Assembly (NCBI GenBank): GCA_900771805.1 | Contig: CAAGPL010000021.1 | Span: forward strand, 1-28,331 | DNA: 28,331 nt | Source of the DNA: Bacilli bacterium | GTDB taxonomy: Bacteria > Bacillota_I > Bacilli_A > RF39 > UBA660 | Reading direction: 5' to 3' | Shown: positions 13,756 to 21,370 of the stretch, piece after piece | Position numbering within the stretch: the first letter of the stretch is position 1 | How the letters are laid out: every line of letters begins with the position of its first letter | The notes under the pieces: model-generated | Databases searched by the model: none | Told to the model about the DNA's origin: nothing | What the model saw: only the letters and a program-made list of their open reading frames with translations | Made by a program: the position numbers and the translations under genes

Positions 13756-15512
13756 TATTCTTCCTTTAAATTATCATTTGTAGTTGTAGTTTCTTTTGTT
13801 GTTGTAGTTGTTATAGTAGGTTTCTTTGAAAGAACAATTTTAACTTTATCCTTTTCAAATATTTCTTCACCTGCTTTTGGAGATTGTGCTAAAACAATTC
13901 CCTCATCTACTTCATTAGTTTCTTTATAACTTGGAGTTTGAAGTGTTAAACCATATTTTTTGCAAAATTCCTCAACTCTATCTAATGTCCAAGATTCCTC
14001 TACCATATTTGGATACGTTGATAATATTTTTGGTATATAAAGAGTCAAATGTTCACCTGAAGATAATTTTTCTCCTTTACTTACACTTTGTTCTATTATT
14101 AATTGTTCTTTTCCTTCATATTTAACAGAATCAGTTACTTCTTTTTCCTCTATTGTTACATTTATTCCTAATAGTTCTAATTTAGCTTTAATTTCATAAG
14201 CATTTTTTCCTATATAATCTTCAATTTCTATTTTTTTAGATCCAGATGAATAATAAATTACAACTTTACTTCCCTGTTTTACATATCTATTTTTACTAGG
14301 AGATGTTTCAATTACTAAATTTTCTTCTACATCATCGCTTGTCTTTTCTTTTGATTCTATCTTAAGACCTGATTTTTTTAACATATCTTCTGCTTTTGAA
14401 ATTTCCATACCATAAACATCTGGTACTTTAACTTCTTTTGTTGAAGATAATTTAGGAATAATTATAATAATTAAAAATAAAGCAAGCACAAATAATGCTA
14501 TTATAGACGATAGAAGAATGATTTTATTTTTATTAGACTTATTTATTTTTTCATCCTCATTTATTTGTTTTGCGACTATTTCATCATTTTTTGATTCTTT
14601 TTTTTCTTCCTTTAAAGAATCAACTTTCTTTGTATCTGAAAAGTCTGTTTCTGGATATTTAAATATTATTTTTTCTTCATTTTGTCTTTCTTCATCTAAG
14701 CATGTTTTTATATCTTCTGCCATTTGTCTTACATCATGATATCTATTTTTTGGATTTTTAGCAGCAGCTTTTAAGATTATATTTTCAACTGACTGAGGCA
14801 CAACGGGATTAATCTCTCTAACCGAAGGTAGAGGATCTTTCATATGTTTTAGTGCAATTTCAACTGCACTATCCCCATTAAAAGGAACTTTACCCGTTAG
14901 CATTTCAAACATTAAAATTCCAAGTGAATATATATCACTTCTAATAGTTGATCCTTTACCACTTGCTTGTTCCGGTGGCAAATAATGAACACTTCCCATT
15001 ACAGAATTAGTTTGAGTAAGTTCGGTATTATTTAAAGCAACTGCTATACCAAAGTCAGTTATTTTAACTAGTCCACTATCTTTTATCATTATGTTTTGGG
15101 GTTTTATATCCCTATGAATAATATATGAATCATGTGCACTTTTAAGTGCATCTAATAGTTGAAGCATTATATCAATTGTTTCGGAAATAGTAAGTACTCC
15201 ACGCCTTTTAATTAATTGTTTTAGTGTTTTTCCCTCAATAAATTCCATTACTATATAAAAATTACCTTCATCTTCTCCAACATCATAAATTTCTACTATA
15301 TTAGGGTGTGATAATGACGATGCTGATAAAGCTTCCCTTTGAAATCTTCTTACAAATTTTTCATCTCCAGCAAGATCTCCTCTTAGTACTTTTACAGCAA
15401 CTTTTCTATCTAAAATAGTATCACGTGCTAAATACACATTAGCCATTCCACCTTCGCCAATTAGTTTTTCAATTTCGTAGCGATCATTTATTTTTTGTCC
15501 TTTTGCGATCAC
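13755..15512 (-). CDS. prkC: Serine/threonine protein kinase with PASTA repeats
   Basis: PrkC senses peptidoglycan fragments and controls wall growth, dormancy exit and stress responses by phosphorylation. The 585-residue protein has a Hanks-type kinase domain (glycine loop from G19, K41, HRD at 133-135, DFG at 153-155), a charged juxtamembrane linker, and one membrane helix (about 330-353). Three extracellular PASTA repeats span about 360-424, 426-494 and 496-564. It ends in a threonine-rich tail (566-578), an unusual low-complexity addition. The GTG start overlaps the prpC stop by 4 bases (GTGA) and has GGTGA as SD. The partner phosphatase lies directly upstream. Confidence 0.96.
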   Translation of the reverse strand: MIAKGQKINDRYEIEKLIGEGGMANVYLARDTILDRKVAVKVLRGDLAGDEKFVRRFQREALSASSLSHPNIVEIYDVGEDEGNFYIVMEFIEGKTLKQLIKRRGVLTISETIDIMLQLLDALKSAHDSYIIHRDIKPQNIMIKDSGLVKITDFGIAVALNNTELTQTNSVMGSVHYLPPEQASGKGSTIRSDIYSLGILMFEMLTGKVPFNGDSAVEIALKHMKDPLPSVREINPVVPQSVENIILKAAAKNPKNRYHDVRQMAEDIKTCLDEERQNEEKIIFKYPETDFSDTKKVDSLKEEKKESKNDEIVAKQINEDEKINKSNKNKIILLSSIIALFVLALFLIIIIIPKLSSTKEVKVPDVYGMEISKAEDMLKKSGLKIESKEKTSDDVEENLVIETSPSKNRYVKQGSKVVIYYSSGSKKIEIEDYIGKNAYEIKAKLELLGINVTIEEKEVTDSVKYEGKEQLIIEQSVSKGEKLSSGEHLTLYIPKILSTYPNMVEESWTLDRVEEFCKKYGLTLQTPSYKETNEVDEGIVLAQSPKAGEEIFEKDKVKIVLSKKPTITTTTTKETTTTNDNLKEE

Positions 15513-16252
15513 TTAACTTCACCACTTTCTTTTTCTAAATATGCGATGGATACATTATCAGTTCCACCCCTTAAATTACTCTTTTTAATCAATTTAACAA
15601 TTTTTTCTTCCATTGTTAAATCACTATTTAATACCTTTTGAATTTGGTCAAATGTAAGCATATTGGTTAATCCATCACTACATAATAATATAGCATCACT
15701 TTTCATATCAACATCAAAAATATCAACATCTATTGGATTATTTGCTCCAAGTGCTCTCATAAGTACGTTTTTTCTAGGATGATTTATTGCCTCTTCTTTA
15801 GTAAGCTCACCTGTTTCTACTAAAAGGTTAACTAGTGTATGGTCTTTAGTTACTTTATATAATACTTTATCTTTCATTACAAATCCAGATGAATCACCAA
15901 CATTTCCAAAAAGAATATATTTATCAGTTACTACCGCTAAAACAAGTGTTGTTCCCATTCCTTTACTTTCTGGAAATTCATCGGTATATTTAAATATATC
16001 ATCATTTAAAAGACCTACATTTTCTCTTATCCATGATACTGCATTTTCCTTATCGCCAATCGTTTCTAAGTTTTTAAACTTTTCAGTAAGACCATTTACA
16101 ACTATTGATGAGGCAACTTCTCCAGCTTTATGGCCTCCCATTCCATCTGCTACTACCATTAAATATTCACCAGATAAATTTTTAATTATCATAACAGAAT
16201 CTTCATTATGAGTTCTTACCTTTCCCGTGTCAGATAAATAATAAGCTTTCAT
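15509..16252 (-). CDS. prpC: PP2C-family serine/threonine phosphatase
   Basis: PrpC removes phosphates placed by PrkC. The 247-residue PPM/PP2C phosphatase contains the metal-binding motifs HNED (15-18), VADGMGGHKAGEVAS (34-48), GDSSGFV, CSDGLTNML and GGTDN near the C-terminus. The frame extends 23 codons further upstream into rlmN, but that extension lacks an SD and family similarity. The ATG at 16252 follows AAAGGA by about 8 bases and begins 1 base after the rlmN stop. It overlaps prkC by 4 bases, so kinase and phosphatase are made together. Confidence 0.96.
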   Translation of the reverse strand: MKAYYLSDTGKVRTHNEDSVMIIKNLSGEYLMVVADGMGGHKAGEVASSIVVNGLTEKFKNLETIGDKENAVSWIRENVGLLNDDIFKYTDEFPESKGMGTTLVLAVVTDKYILFGNVGDSSGFVMKDKVLYKVTKDHTLVNLLVETGELTKEEAINHPRKNVLMRALGANNPIDVDIFDVDMKSDAILLCSDGLTNMLTFDQIQKVLNSDLTMEEKIVKLIKKSNLRGGTDNVSIAYLEKESGEVK

Positions 16253-16253
16253 T

Positions 16254-17285
16254 TTAATTTTCCTTTCCAGAAATTTGTTCACTTCTAAGCTGTCCACAAG
16301 CTGCAGATACTTTAGAACCAAACTCTCTTCTTATTGTAACATTTATATTATTTTCTTTTAATATATCATAAAATCTATTAATTGTCACTTTAGGTGATGT
16401 TTTATATTCAATATTAGAAGTTTCATTATATGGAATTAAATTTACATAACAATTAATTCCTTTTAATAATTCAGCTAAACTTTTAGCACACTTTTCACTA
16501 TCATTTACATCCTTTAATAAAATATATTCAAAAGTTACACGGCGATTAGTCTTTGCAATATAATCTCTTACCGCATCCATTATATCTCCTATCTTATAAA
16601 CCTTATTAATAGGCATTATTTTATCTCTTATTAAATCAGTTGGTGCATGAAGACTTATTGCTAAGTTAACACCTATCTTTTCATTTGTAAATTCTCTTAT
16701 TTTAGGAATAATTCCACAAGTTGAAATAGTAATATGTCTTATTCCTATATTTATACCTTTTGGATCATTTATTATATTAATAAATTTCATAACATTATCA
16801 TAATTATCAAAAGGTTCTCCTATTCCCATTAAAACAACATGGCTTATTCTTTCTTCTATATCTTCTTCAACCTTAAGTATTTGAAGCACTAACTCAAAAG
16901 CATTTAAATTTCTTAATTTTTTAAGTCTTCCACTTTCACAAAAATGACATCCCATATTACATCCAACTTCAGTTGATACACATAAACTATTTCCATAGTC
17001 ATGCTTCATTAAAACAGCTTCTATTTTATTTCCATCATAAAGTTCAAATAAATACTTTTTAACATCAATATCACTTTGTTTTTTTACTAGTTTAAGTGTA
17101 TCCATATTAAAATTTTCTTTTAAATATTTAATTAAATCTTTTTTTAAATTAGTCATTAAATCAAATGACGTAACTCTTTTTATATAAAGCCAATCAAAGA
17201 CTTGAGATGCTCTAAACTTAGTTTCACCAATTTCTAAAAAATAGTTTTCCAATTCTTTTTTTGTATAATTATAAATATTATTCAT
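16254..17285 (-). CDS. rlmN: 23S rRNA/tRNA adenine C2-methyltransferase RlmN
   Basis: RlmN is a radical-SAM enzyme that methylates C2 of an adenosine in 23S rRNA and in some tRNAs. The 343-residue protein has the radical-SAM cysteines C109, C113 and C116 (CNMGCHFC), the GIGEP motif at 154-158, and the methyl-carrying cysteine C330 in SAACGQL. The family start (FRASQVFDWLY) is intact. AAAGGAG precedes the ATG. This is the first gene of the five-gene run rlmN-prpC-prkC-rsgA-rpe, with a promoter about 25 bases upstream. Confidence 0.97.
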   Translation of the reverse strand: MNNIYNYTKKELENYFLEIGETKFRASQVFDWLYIKRVTSFDLMTNLKKDLIKYLKENFNMDTLKLVKKQSDIDVKKYLFELYDGNKIEAVLMKHDYGNSLCVSTEVGCNMGCHFCESGRLKKLRNLNAFELVLQILKVEEDIEERISHVVLMGIGEPFDNYDNVMKFINIINDPKGINIGIRHITISTCGIIPKIREFTNEKIGVNLAISLHAPTDLIRDKIMPINKVYKIGDIMDAVRDYIAKTNRRVTFEYILLKDVNDSEKCAKSLAELLKGINCYVNLIPYNETSNIEYKTSPKVTINRFYDILKENNINVTIRREFGSKVSAACGQLRSEQISGKEN

Positions 17286-17309
17286 AAATACTCCTTTATA
17301 ACAATAGTA

Positions 17310-17338
17310 ATTATATCAAATATAAATATAAAGGTTAA
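17310..17338 (-). promoter_or_regulatory. Promoter of the rlmN-prpC-prkC-rsgA-rpe operon
   Basis: Consensus -10 TATAAT (17310-17315) with TG one base before it, 17-base spacer and -35 TTAACC (17333-17338). Confidence 0.75.
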
Positions 17339-17415
17339 TAAATTCCGTTAATAATTATAAATAAAATCATTAATTAAGCTATTATTTACACATTTATATG
17401 TATAGCAAAAAAATA

Positions 17416-18087
17416 TTAATTTTCAAATAATTTTAAAAATTGTTTTGGCACATTACAAGAAAAAATCATTTTTCTTTTCGTTTTAGGATTTAAAATTTCA
17501 AGATTATAAGCATGAAGCATAAGTCTTTTTGAAAAACTTTTTTTATTACCATATTTTTTATCCCCTAATATAGGATTACCTATATCACTCATATGAACTC
17601 TTATTTGATTTTTACGACCTGTTTTTATTTCTATATCTAAAAGAGAATATTTATCATTTGATTTAATAACTTTATAATTTGTTATCGCAAGTTTCCCATC
17701 TTTTTTATCATTTGTAGAATATACCATAAGTGTTTTTGTTTCCTTAAGATATGATTTAATAGATGCTTGTTTTTTTTCTAAAATGCCTTCTATAACTGCT
17801 ACATACTTTCTTTTTAAAACAAGACTATCCCAAGCATTTTGATAATTATATTTAACACTTTGATTTTTTGCAAACATAACAATACCTGATGTATCTTTAT
17901 CTAATCTATGAATAATAAATATTTTATTTTTAGGATTACTTTTTTTAACATAAGAAGATGCTTCATGAAATAAAGTTTTTTCTTTCTCATTAGGGGTTGA
18001 TACAGTAAGCATACCACTTGGTTTATTTATTACTAAAATTTCTTTATCTTCATATATTATATCTAATTTCTTCTTCTTTTTCTTCAT
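17416..18087 (-). CDS. RluA-family pseudouridine synthase
   Basis: Enzymes of this family turn uridine into pseudouridine in rRNA or tRNA. The 223-residue protein has the catalytic HRLDKDTSG motif (nucleophile D63) and the later GRKNQIRVHM segment. There is no N-terminal S4 domain, so it is the short form; the exact target base cannot be read from the sequence. The longest frame begins 6 codons upstream, but AGGAGT lies 7 bases before the ATG at 18087. It is a single-gene transcript: the rbr terminator is upstream, and rlmN has its own promoter downstream. Confidence 0.9.
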   Translation of the reverse strand: MKKKKKKLDIIYEDKEILVINKPSGMLTVSTPNEKEKTLFHEASSYVKKSNPKNKIFIIHRLDKDTSGIVMFAKNQSVKYNYQNAWDSLVLKRKYVAVIEGILEKKQASIKSYLKETKTLMVYSTNDKKDGKLAITNYKVIKSNDKYSLLDIEIKTGRKNQIRVHMSDIGNPILGDKKYGNKKSFSKRLMLHAYNLEILNPKTKRKMIFSCNVPKQFLKLFEN

Positions 18088-18111
18088 AATATATACTCCT
18101 ATCATATAATG

Positions 18112-18140
18112 ATGTTATCATTTTAAAAAAATTTTTTCAA
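18112..18140 (-). promoter_or_regulatory. Possible promoter of the pseudouridine synthase gene
   Basis: -35 TTGAAA (18135-18140), 17-base spacer, -10 TAACAT (18112-18117) with TG upstream. The -10 box lies in a small dyad (AATGAT-AAC-ATCATT, 18108-18122). Confidence 0.5.
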
Positions 18141-18141
18141 T

Positions 18142-18164
18142 AAAAAAGTGACAATTTATGTCAC
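18142..18164 (-). terminator. Intrinsic terminator of perR-rbr
   Basis: Stem GTGACA/TGTCAC (18148-18153 with 18159-18164), 5-base loop, six T on the minus strand. It lies 8 bases after the rubrerythrin stop. Confidence 0.9.
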
Positions 18165-18172
18165 CTAATTTA

Positions 18173-18712
18173 TTAATAATTATTTGCTTTTTTCTCAAAG
18201 AAACTTTGTGGATGAGCACATACTGGGCATACTTTTGGAGCTTCATCTCCTACGTATACATATCCGCAATTACGGCAAATCCAAACCGTTTCTTCACCCT
18301 TTTTAAATACTAAATCATCATTTATATTTCCTAATAATTTCATATATCTTTCTTCGTGATGTTTTTCTATTTTAGCTACTTCTTCAAAAAGAGTTGCTAT
18401 CTTATCAAATCCTTCTTCTTTTGCAGTTTCGGCAAACTCTTTATACATATCTGTCCACTCATAGTTTTCACCTTCTGCTGCTGCTTTTAGATTTTCTTTT
18501 GTTGAAGGAATATCTCCGCCATTAAGTAGTTTAAACCATATCTTAGCGTGTTCTTTTTCATTATTAGCAGTTTCTTCAAAAATACTTGCTATTTGTTCAT
18601 ATCCTTCTTTTTTAGCTTTACTAGCAAAATATGTATACTTATTTCTTGCTTGACTTTCTCCTGCAAATGCAGCAATTAAATTGCTTTCTGTTTTACTTCC
18701 TTTTAATTCCAT
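18173..18712 (-). CDS. rbr: Rubrerythrin
   Basis: Rubrerythrin reduces hydrogen peroxide in anaerobes. The 179-residue protein has the standard two parts: a four-helix ferritin-like domain with two E-x2-H diiron motifs (E52/H55 and E116/H119, plus E19), and a C-terminal rubredoxin-like domain whose iron is held by C146, C149, C162 and C165. It starts 2 bases after the perR stop, with its SD (AAAGGA) inside the end of perR. The pair therefore forms an operon in which a peroxide sensor controls a peroxide-removing enzyme. Confidence 0.97.
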   Translation of the reverse strand: MELKGSKTESNLIAAFAGESQARNKYTYFASKAKKEGYEQIASIFEETANNEKEHAKIWFKLLNGGDIPSTKENLKAAAEGENYEWTDMYKEFAETAKEEGFDKIATLFEEVAKIEKHHEERYMKLLGNINDDLVFKKGEETVWICRNCGYVYVGDEAPKVCPVCAHPQSFFEKKANNY

Positions 18713-18714
18713 AA

Positions 18715-19101
18715 TTAATAATTCCTTTCTTTTTTACATTTTTCACATATTCCATTTATATTAAAACTACTATCAGTAATTTTAAAACCTGTTTTACGTT
18801 CTATTTCTTTTATTTCTTTACTATTAAGTTTTGGCGTGATATCTATTACCTTACCACACTTTATGCATTTTAAATGGTTATGCAAACATAACGTTTTATC
18901 AAATCTATCATTACCATCATCAAGTTCTATTTTTCTTATTAATCCTTCATTTGCTAAAGTATTTAAGTTTCTATAAACGGTACCTAAACTTACGTTAGGT
19001 ATTTTTAATTTTACTAGTTCATAAATTTCTTTAGCATCTGGATGATTATTAGAATTTAAAACCGCATTTAACACTTCTTCACTCTGTTTCGAATACCTCA
19101 T
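18715..19101 (-). CDS. perR: PerR-type peroxide-sensing repressor (Fur family)
   Basis: A 128-residue Fur-family regulator with an N-terminal winged helix (HPDAKEIYELV to LGTVYRNLNTLANEGL) and a C-terminal dimerisation domain. All nine metal ligands of B. subtilis PerR are present at a constant offset of 17: regulatory-site H20, D68, H74, H76 and D87, and structural-zinc C79, C82, C119 and C122. The aspartate at 68 is the PerR-type residue, which supports peroxide sensing rather than iron sensing. The N-terminus is shorter than in Bacillus. A 23-base palindrome between promoter and SD suggests self-repression. It is followed directly by rubrerythrin. Confidence 0.92.
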   Translation of the reverse strand: MRYSKQSEEVLNAVLNSNNHPDAKEIYELVKLKIPNVSLGTVYRNLNTLANEGLIRKIELDDGNDRFDKTLCLHNHLKCIKCGKVIDITPKLNSKEIKEIERKTGFKITDSSFNINGICEKCKKERNY

Positions 19102-19111
19102 ATATAACTCC

Positions 19112-19134
19112 TAAGTAGTAATGATTACTACTTA
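19112..19134 (-). promoter_or_regulatory. Fur/PerR-type operator of perR-rbr
   Basis: A perfect palindrome of two 11-base arms around one base. Its core, TAGTAAT-x-ATTACTA, has the 7-1-7 form of the PerR box (TTATAATnATTATAA), differing in two positions per arm. It starts right after the -10 box and reaches the SD, so a bound repressor would block transcription start. Confidence 0.82.
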
Positions 19135-19163
19135 AGTATACTTTAAATTAAATTATATGTCAA
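19135..19163 (-). promoter_or_regulatory. Promoter of perR-rbr
   Basis: -35 TTGACA (19158-19163), 17-base spacer, -10 TATACT (19135-19140). The -35 box lies inside the last codons of the upstream permease gene. Confidence 0.85.
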
Positions 19164-20274
19164 TGGTTTTATTAGTTTTTTTCTCTATTTTGTAATTAAC
19201 ATATTCTCTTAATAGTGTGTATAAAACAGATGATATTGGTATACTTATTATCATTCCAATAAATCCAAATATAGAACCTCCAATTAATACTGCAACAATA
19301 GCCCAAAGAGCTGGAAGGCCAACTTGCTTACCAACTATCTTAGGATATGTAAAATTATCATCAAATTGTTGAAGAGCAAAAAATGCTATCGCATACCATA
19401 GAGCATTCATTGGATTTGATACCGAAACTAAAATAGCACCAACAACAAGAGTAATAAATGCACCAACATAAGGTATTAAAGCTGTAACTGCAAATAAAAC
19501 ACCTAAAATTAATGCATAAGGTAATTTTATTATTGATAATATCACAAAGAATTCAAAACCAGTTAAAGAAGCATCTAAACATTGACCTGTTAAGAACTTA
19601 GTAAACGTAACATTAGTTAATTTAACTATTCTAACTACTTCATTTGATGCTTTTAAAGGCATAAATGCTTTTAATAATTTTTTTGTTTGTCTAGCAAGGT
19701 TTTCTTTATCTGCTAATATATAAATTGCAATAATAAATCCAAAGAAGAACATAACAAGTTTTGATATAGTACTTGTTAAAAAAGATACAATTATATTAAC
19801 TATATTTCCCATTTTAATTCCACTTGTTGATAAAATATTTTCAAAATTTATTAATTTTATATGATTTTTAAAATCCGGATATAATCCTTGAACTTTGTTT
19901 ATTAAATCATTAATCCAATCAAAATTAGATGGTAAATTATGACTTATTTGTCCTACTGCTTCTATAACTTCTGGAATTATTAAAAATAAAATAAGTCCTA
20001 AAACGCCAAAAATTAAAACAATAGATAATATAAGAGATATTAATCTTATAAACTTCTTATGTTTTCTTTTGTCAATTTTAAATATTTTTCTTTCAATTTG
20101 TTTCATTGGAACATTTATTATAAATGCTATTGCAATTCCAACTATTATTGGCATTGCAAGTTTTAAAATAAATTTTATGAAATCAAAAAATAAATTATAA
20201 TTAAACACACACCATAAAACTACACCTGTAAAGATAATAAGTTCCATTAATTGTTTCTTTAATTTTTTAGTCAT
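19153..20274 (-). CDS. AI-2E family membrane permease
   Basis: A 373-residue membrane protein of the AI-2E (PF01594) family, with about seven to eight hydrophobic segments. The central GQCLDASLTGFEFFVILSII region and the later PYVGAFITLVVGAI and YPKIVGKQVGLPALWAI segments are typical. Members range from TqsA-like transporters to Na+/H+ antiporters and sporulation-linked proteins such as YtvI, so the substrate is not predictable; a role in AI-2 export should not be assumed. It starts about 30 bases after the adenosine deaminase stop, with AAAGGAGA as SD, and is probably co-transcribed with it. There is no terminator before perR. Confidence 0.88.
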   Translation of the reverse strand: MTKKLKKQLMELIIFTGVVLWCVFNYNLFFDFIKFILKLAMPIIVGIAIAFIINVPMKQIERKIFKIDKRKHKKFIRLISLILSIVLIFGVLGLILFLIIPEVIEAVGQISHNLPSNFDWINDLINKVQGLYPDFKNHIKLINFENILSTSGIKMGNIVNIIVSFLTSTISKLVMFFFGFIIAIYILADKENLARQTKKLLKAFMPLKASNEVVRIVKLTNVTFTKFLTGQCLDASLTGFEFFVILSIIKLPYALILGVLFAVTALIPYVGAFITLVVGAILVSVSNPMNALWYAIAFFALQQFDDNFTYPKIVGKQVGLPALWAIVAVLIGGSIFGFIGMIISIPISSVLYTLLREYVNYKIEKKTNKTIDI

Positions 20275-20304
20275 ATGTTTTCTCCTTTCAACTTTCTTTT
20301 ATAA

Positions 20305-21288
20305 TTATAGCATGTTTTTCTTGTTTAGTATAATTTTAGAGTAATTATCAATTAACATTTTTATATATTTTTTCTTTTCTTTTTCACTTATAAAAGCTGC
20401 ATTAATAGCATTTATATTAAATGTTAAAAAGTCTTCATTAGTAAAATTAAAATAAGATCTAAGATATTCATATTCTTTAGATAAAGTAATATTTGATACA
20501 GTATTATTATCAGTACTAATAGTTATTAAAACACCCTTTTCATATAACTTTTTTATAGGATGATTCTTATATAAATCTACCACTTTAGTTTGAAAATTAC
20601 TAGTTGGACAAACTTCTAAAGTAACTTTATTTTTTATAACTTCACCTATAGCATTCTCATCATCTATTATTCTTATTCCATGTCCTATTCTTTTTGCACC
20701 AAAACTTATTGCATCTAATACACTACTTGCATCATCAGCTTCTCCTGCATGAATTGTAAAAGGAATTTCCTTTTCTTTAGCTACCTTAAATAATTCTTTA
20801 TAATCTTTTGTTTTAAAATGCTTTTCATCACCTGCTAGATCAAGCGCAACTACACCCTTATTTAGATATTTTTCTGCAATTTCTATCGTTTTTAAATTGT
20901 CTATATAACTTGCACCCCTCATCATACATAAAATTATGTTTATTTTTATGTTACACTTTTTAAAACCTTCTATAACAGAAAGCACAACATCATCATAAGA
21001 TAATCCTTCTTTTGTATGTAATTGTGGTGCAAACCTAACTTCTGCATATATTACATCATCTTTTTTTAAATCTTCACCTAACTCTCTTGCAATTCTTTTT
21101 AAATTTTCTTTTGTTTGCATAACTTTTATTGGCATGTCAAACTTAGTTAAATACTCTGTTAAACTACTATTATAATCATTTACATGTAACTTATCTTTTA
21201 TATCTTCTAATTTTTTATTTAAAAGTTCTGCTATTGTACTTTCCCTTACACTTCCATCTAAATGTAAATGTAATTCTACCTTTTTCAT
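20305..21288 (-). CDS. add: Adenosine deaminase
   Basis: Converts adenosine or deoxyadenosine to inosine for purine salvage. The 327-residue amidohydrolase barrel has all zinc and catalytic residues: H7 and H9 in HLHLDGS, H180 and E183 in HAGE, H203 in RIGHG and D260 in STDN. The last motif reads STDNN where most adenosine deaminases have TDDP, which may shift substrate preference toward adenine or another adenosine-like compound. The start has GGAAGTGAG upstream. It is the first gene of a likely two-gene operon with the AI-2E permease. Confidence 0.88.
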   Translation of the reverse strand: MKKVELHLHLDGSVRESTIAELLNKKLEDIKDKLHVNDYNSSLTEYLTKFDMPIKVMQTKENLKRIARELGEDLKKDDVIYAEVRFAPQLHTKEGLSYDDVVLSVIEGFKKCNIKINIILCMMRGASYIDNLKTIEIAEKYLNKGVVALDLAGDEKHFKTKDYKELFKVAKEKEIPFTIHAGEADDASSVLDAISFGAKRIGHGIRIIDDENAIGEVIKNKVTLEVCPTSNFQTKVVDLYKNHPIKKLYEKGVLITISTDNNTVSNITLSKEYEYLRSYFNFTNEDFLTFNINAINAAFISEKEKKKYIKMLIDNYSKIILNKKNML

Positions 21289-21304
21289 ATAAACTCACTT
21301 CCTA

Positions 21305-21333
21305 ATTATAATTATAACTCATTTTTATTTCAA
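21305..21333 (-). promoter_or_regulatory. Promoter of the adenosine deaminase operon
   Basis: -35 TTGAAA (21328-21333), 17-base spacer, -10 TATAAT (21305-21310). A second TATAAT lies immediately upstream (21311-21316). Confidence 0.7.
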
Positions 21334-21363
21334 AAAAAATATTAATCAAAAGTGATTAATATT
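21332..21363 (-). terminator. Intrinsic terminator of the marR-ABC exporter operon
   Basis: Perfect 11-base stem (21338-21348 with 21353-21363), 4-base loop, and a run of eight T on the minus strand. It starts 8 bases after the second exporter gene. Confidence 0.9.
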
Positions 21364-21370
21364 CTTTACA

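Noticed and set aside
17345..17415. Terminator after the pseudouridine synthase gene
   Set aside because: A GCTAT/ATAGC stem with an inner ACAT/ATGT pairing exists but no U-tract follows.
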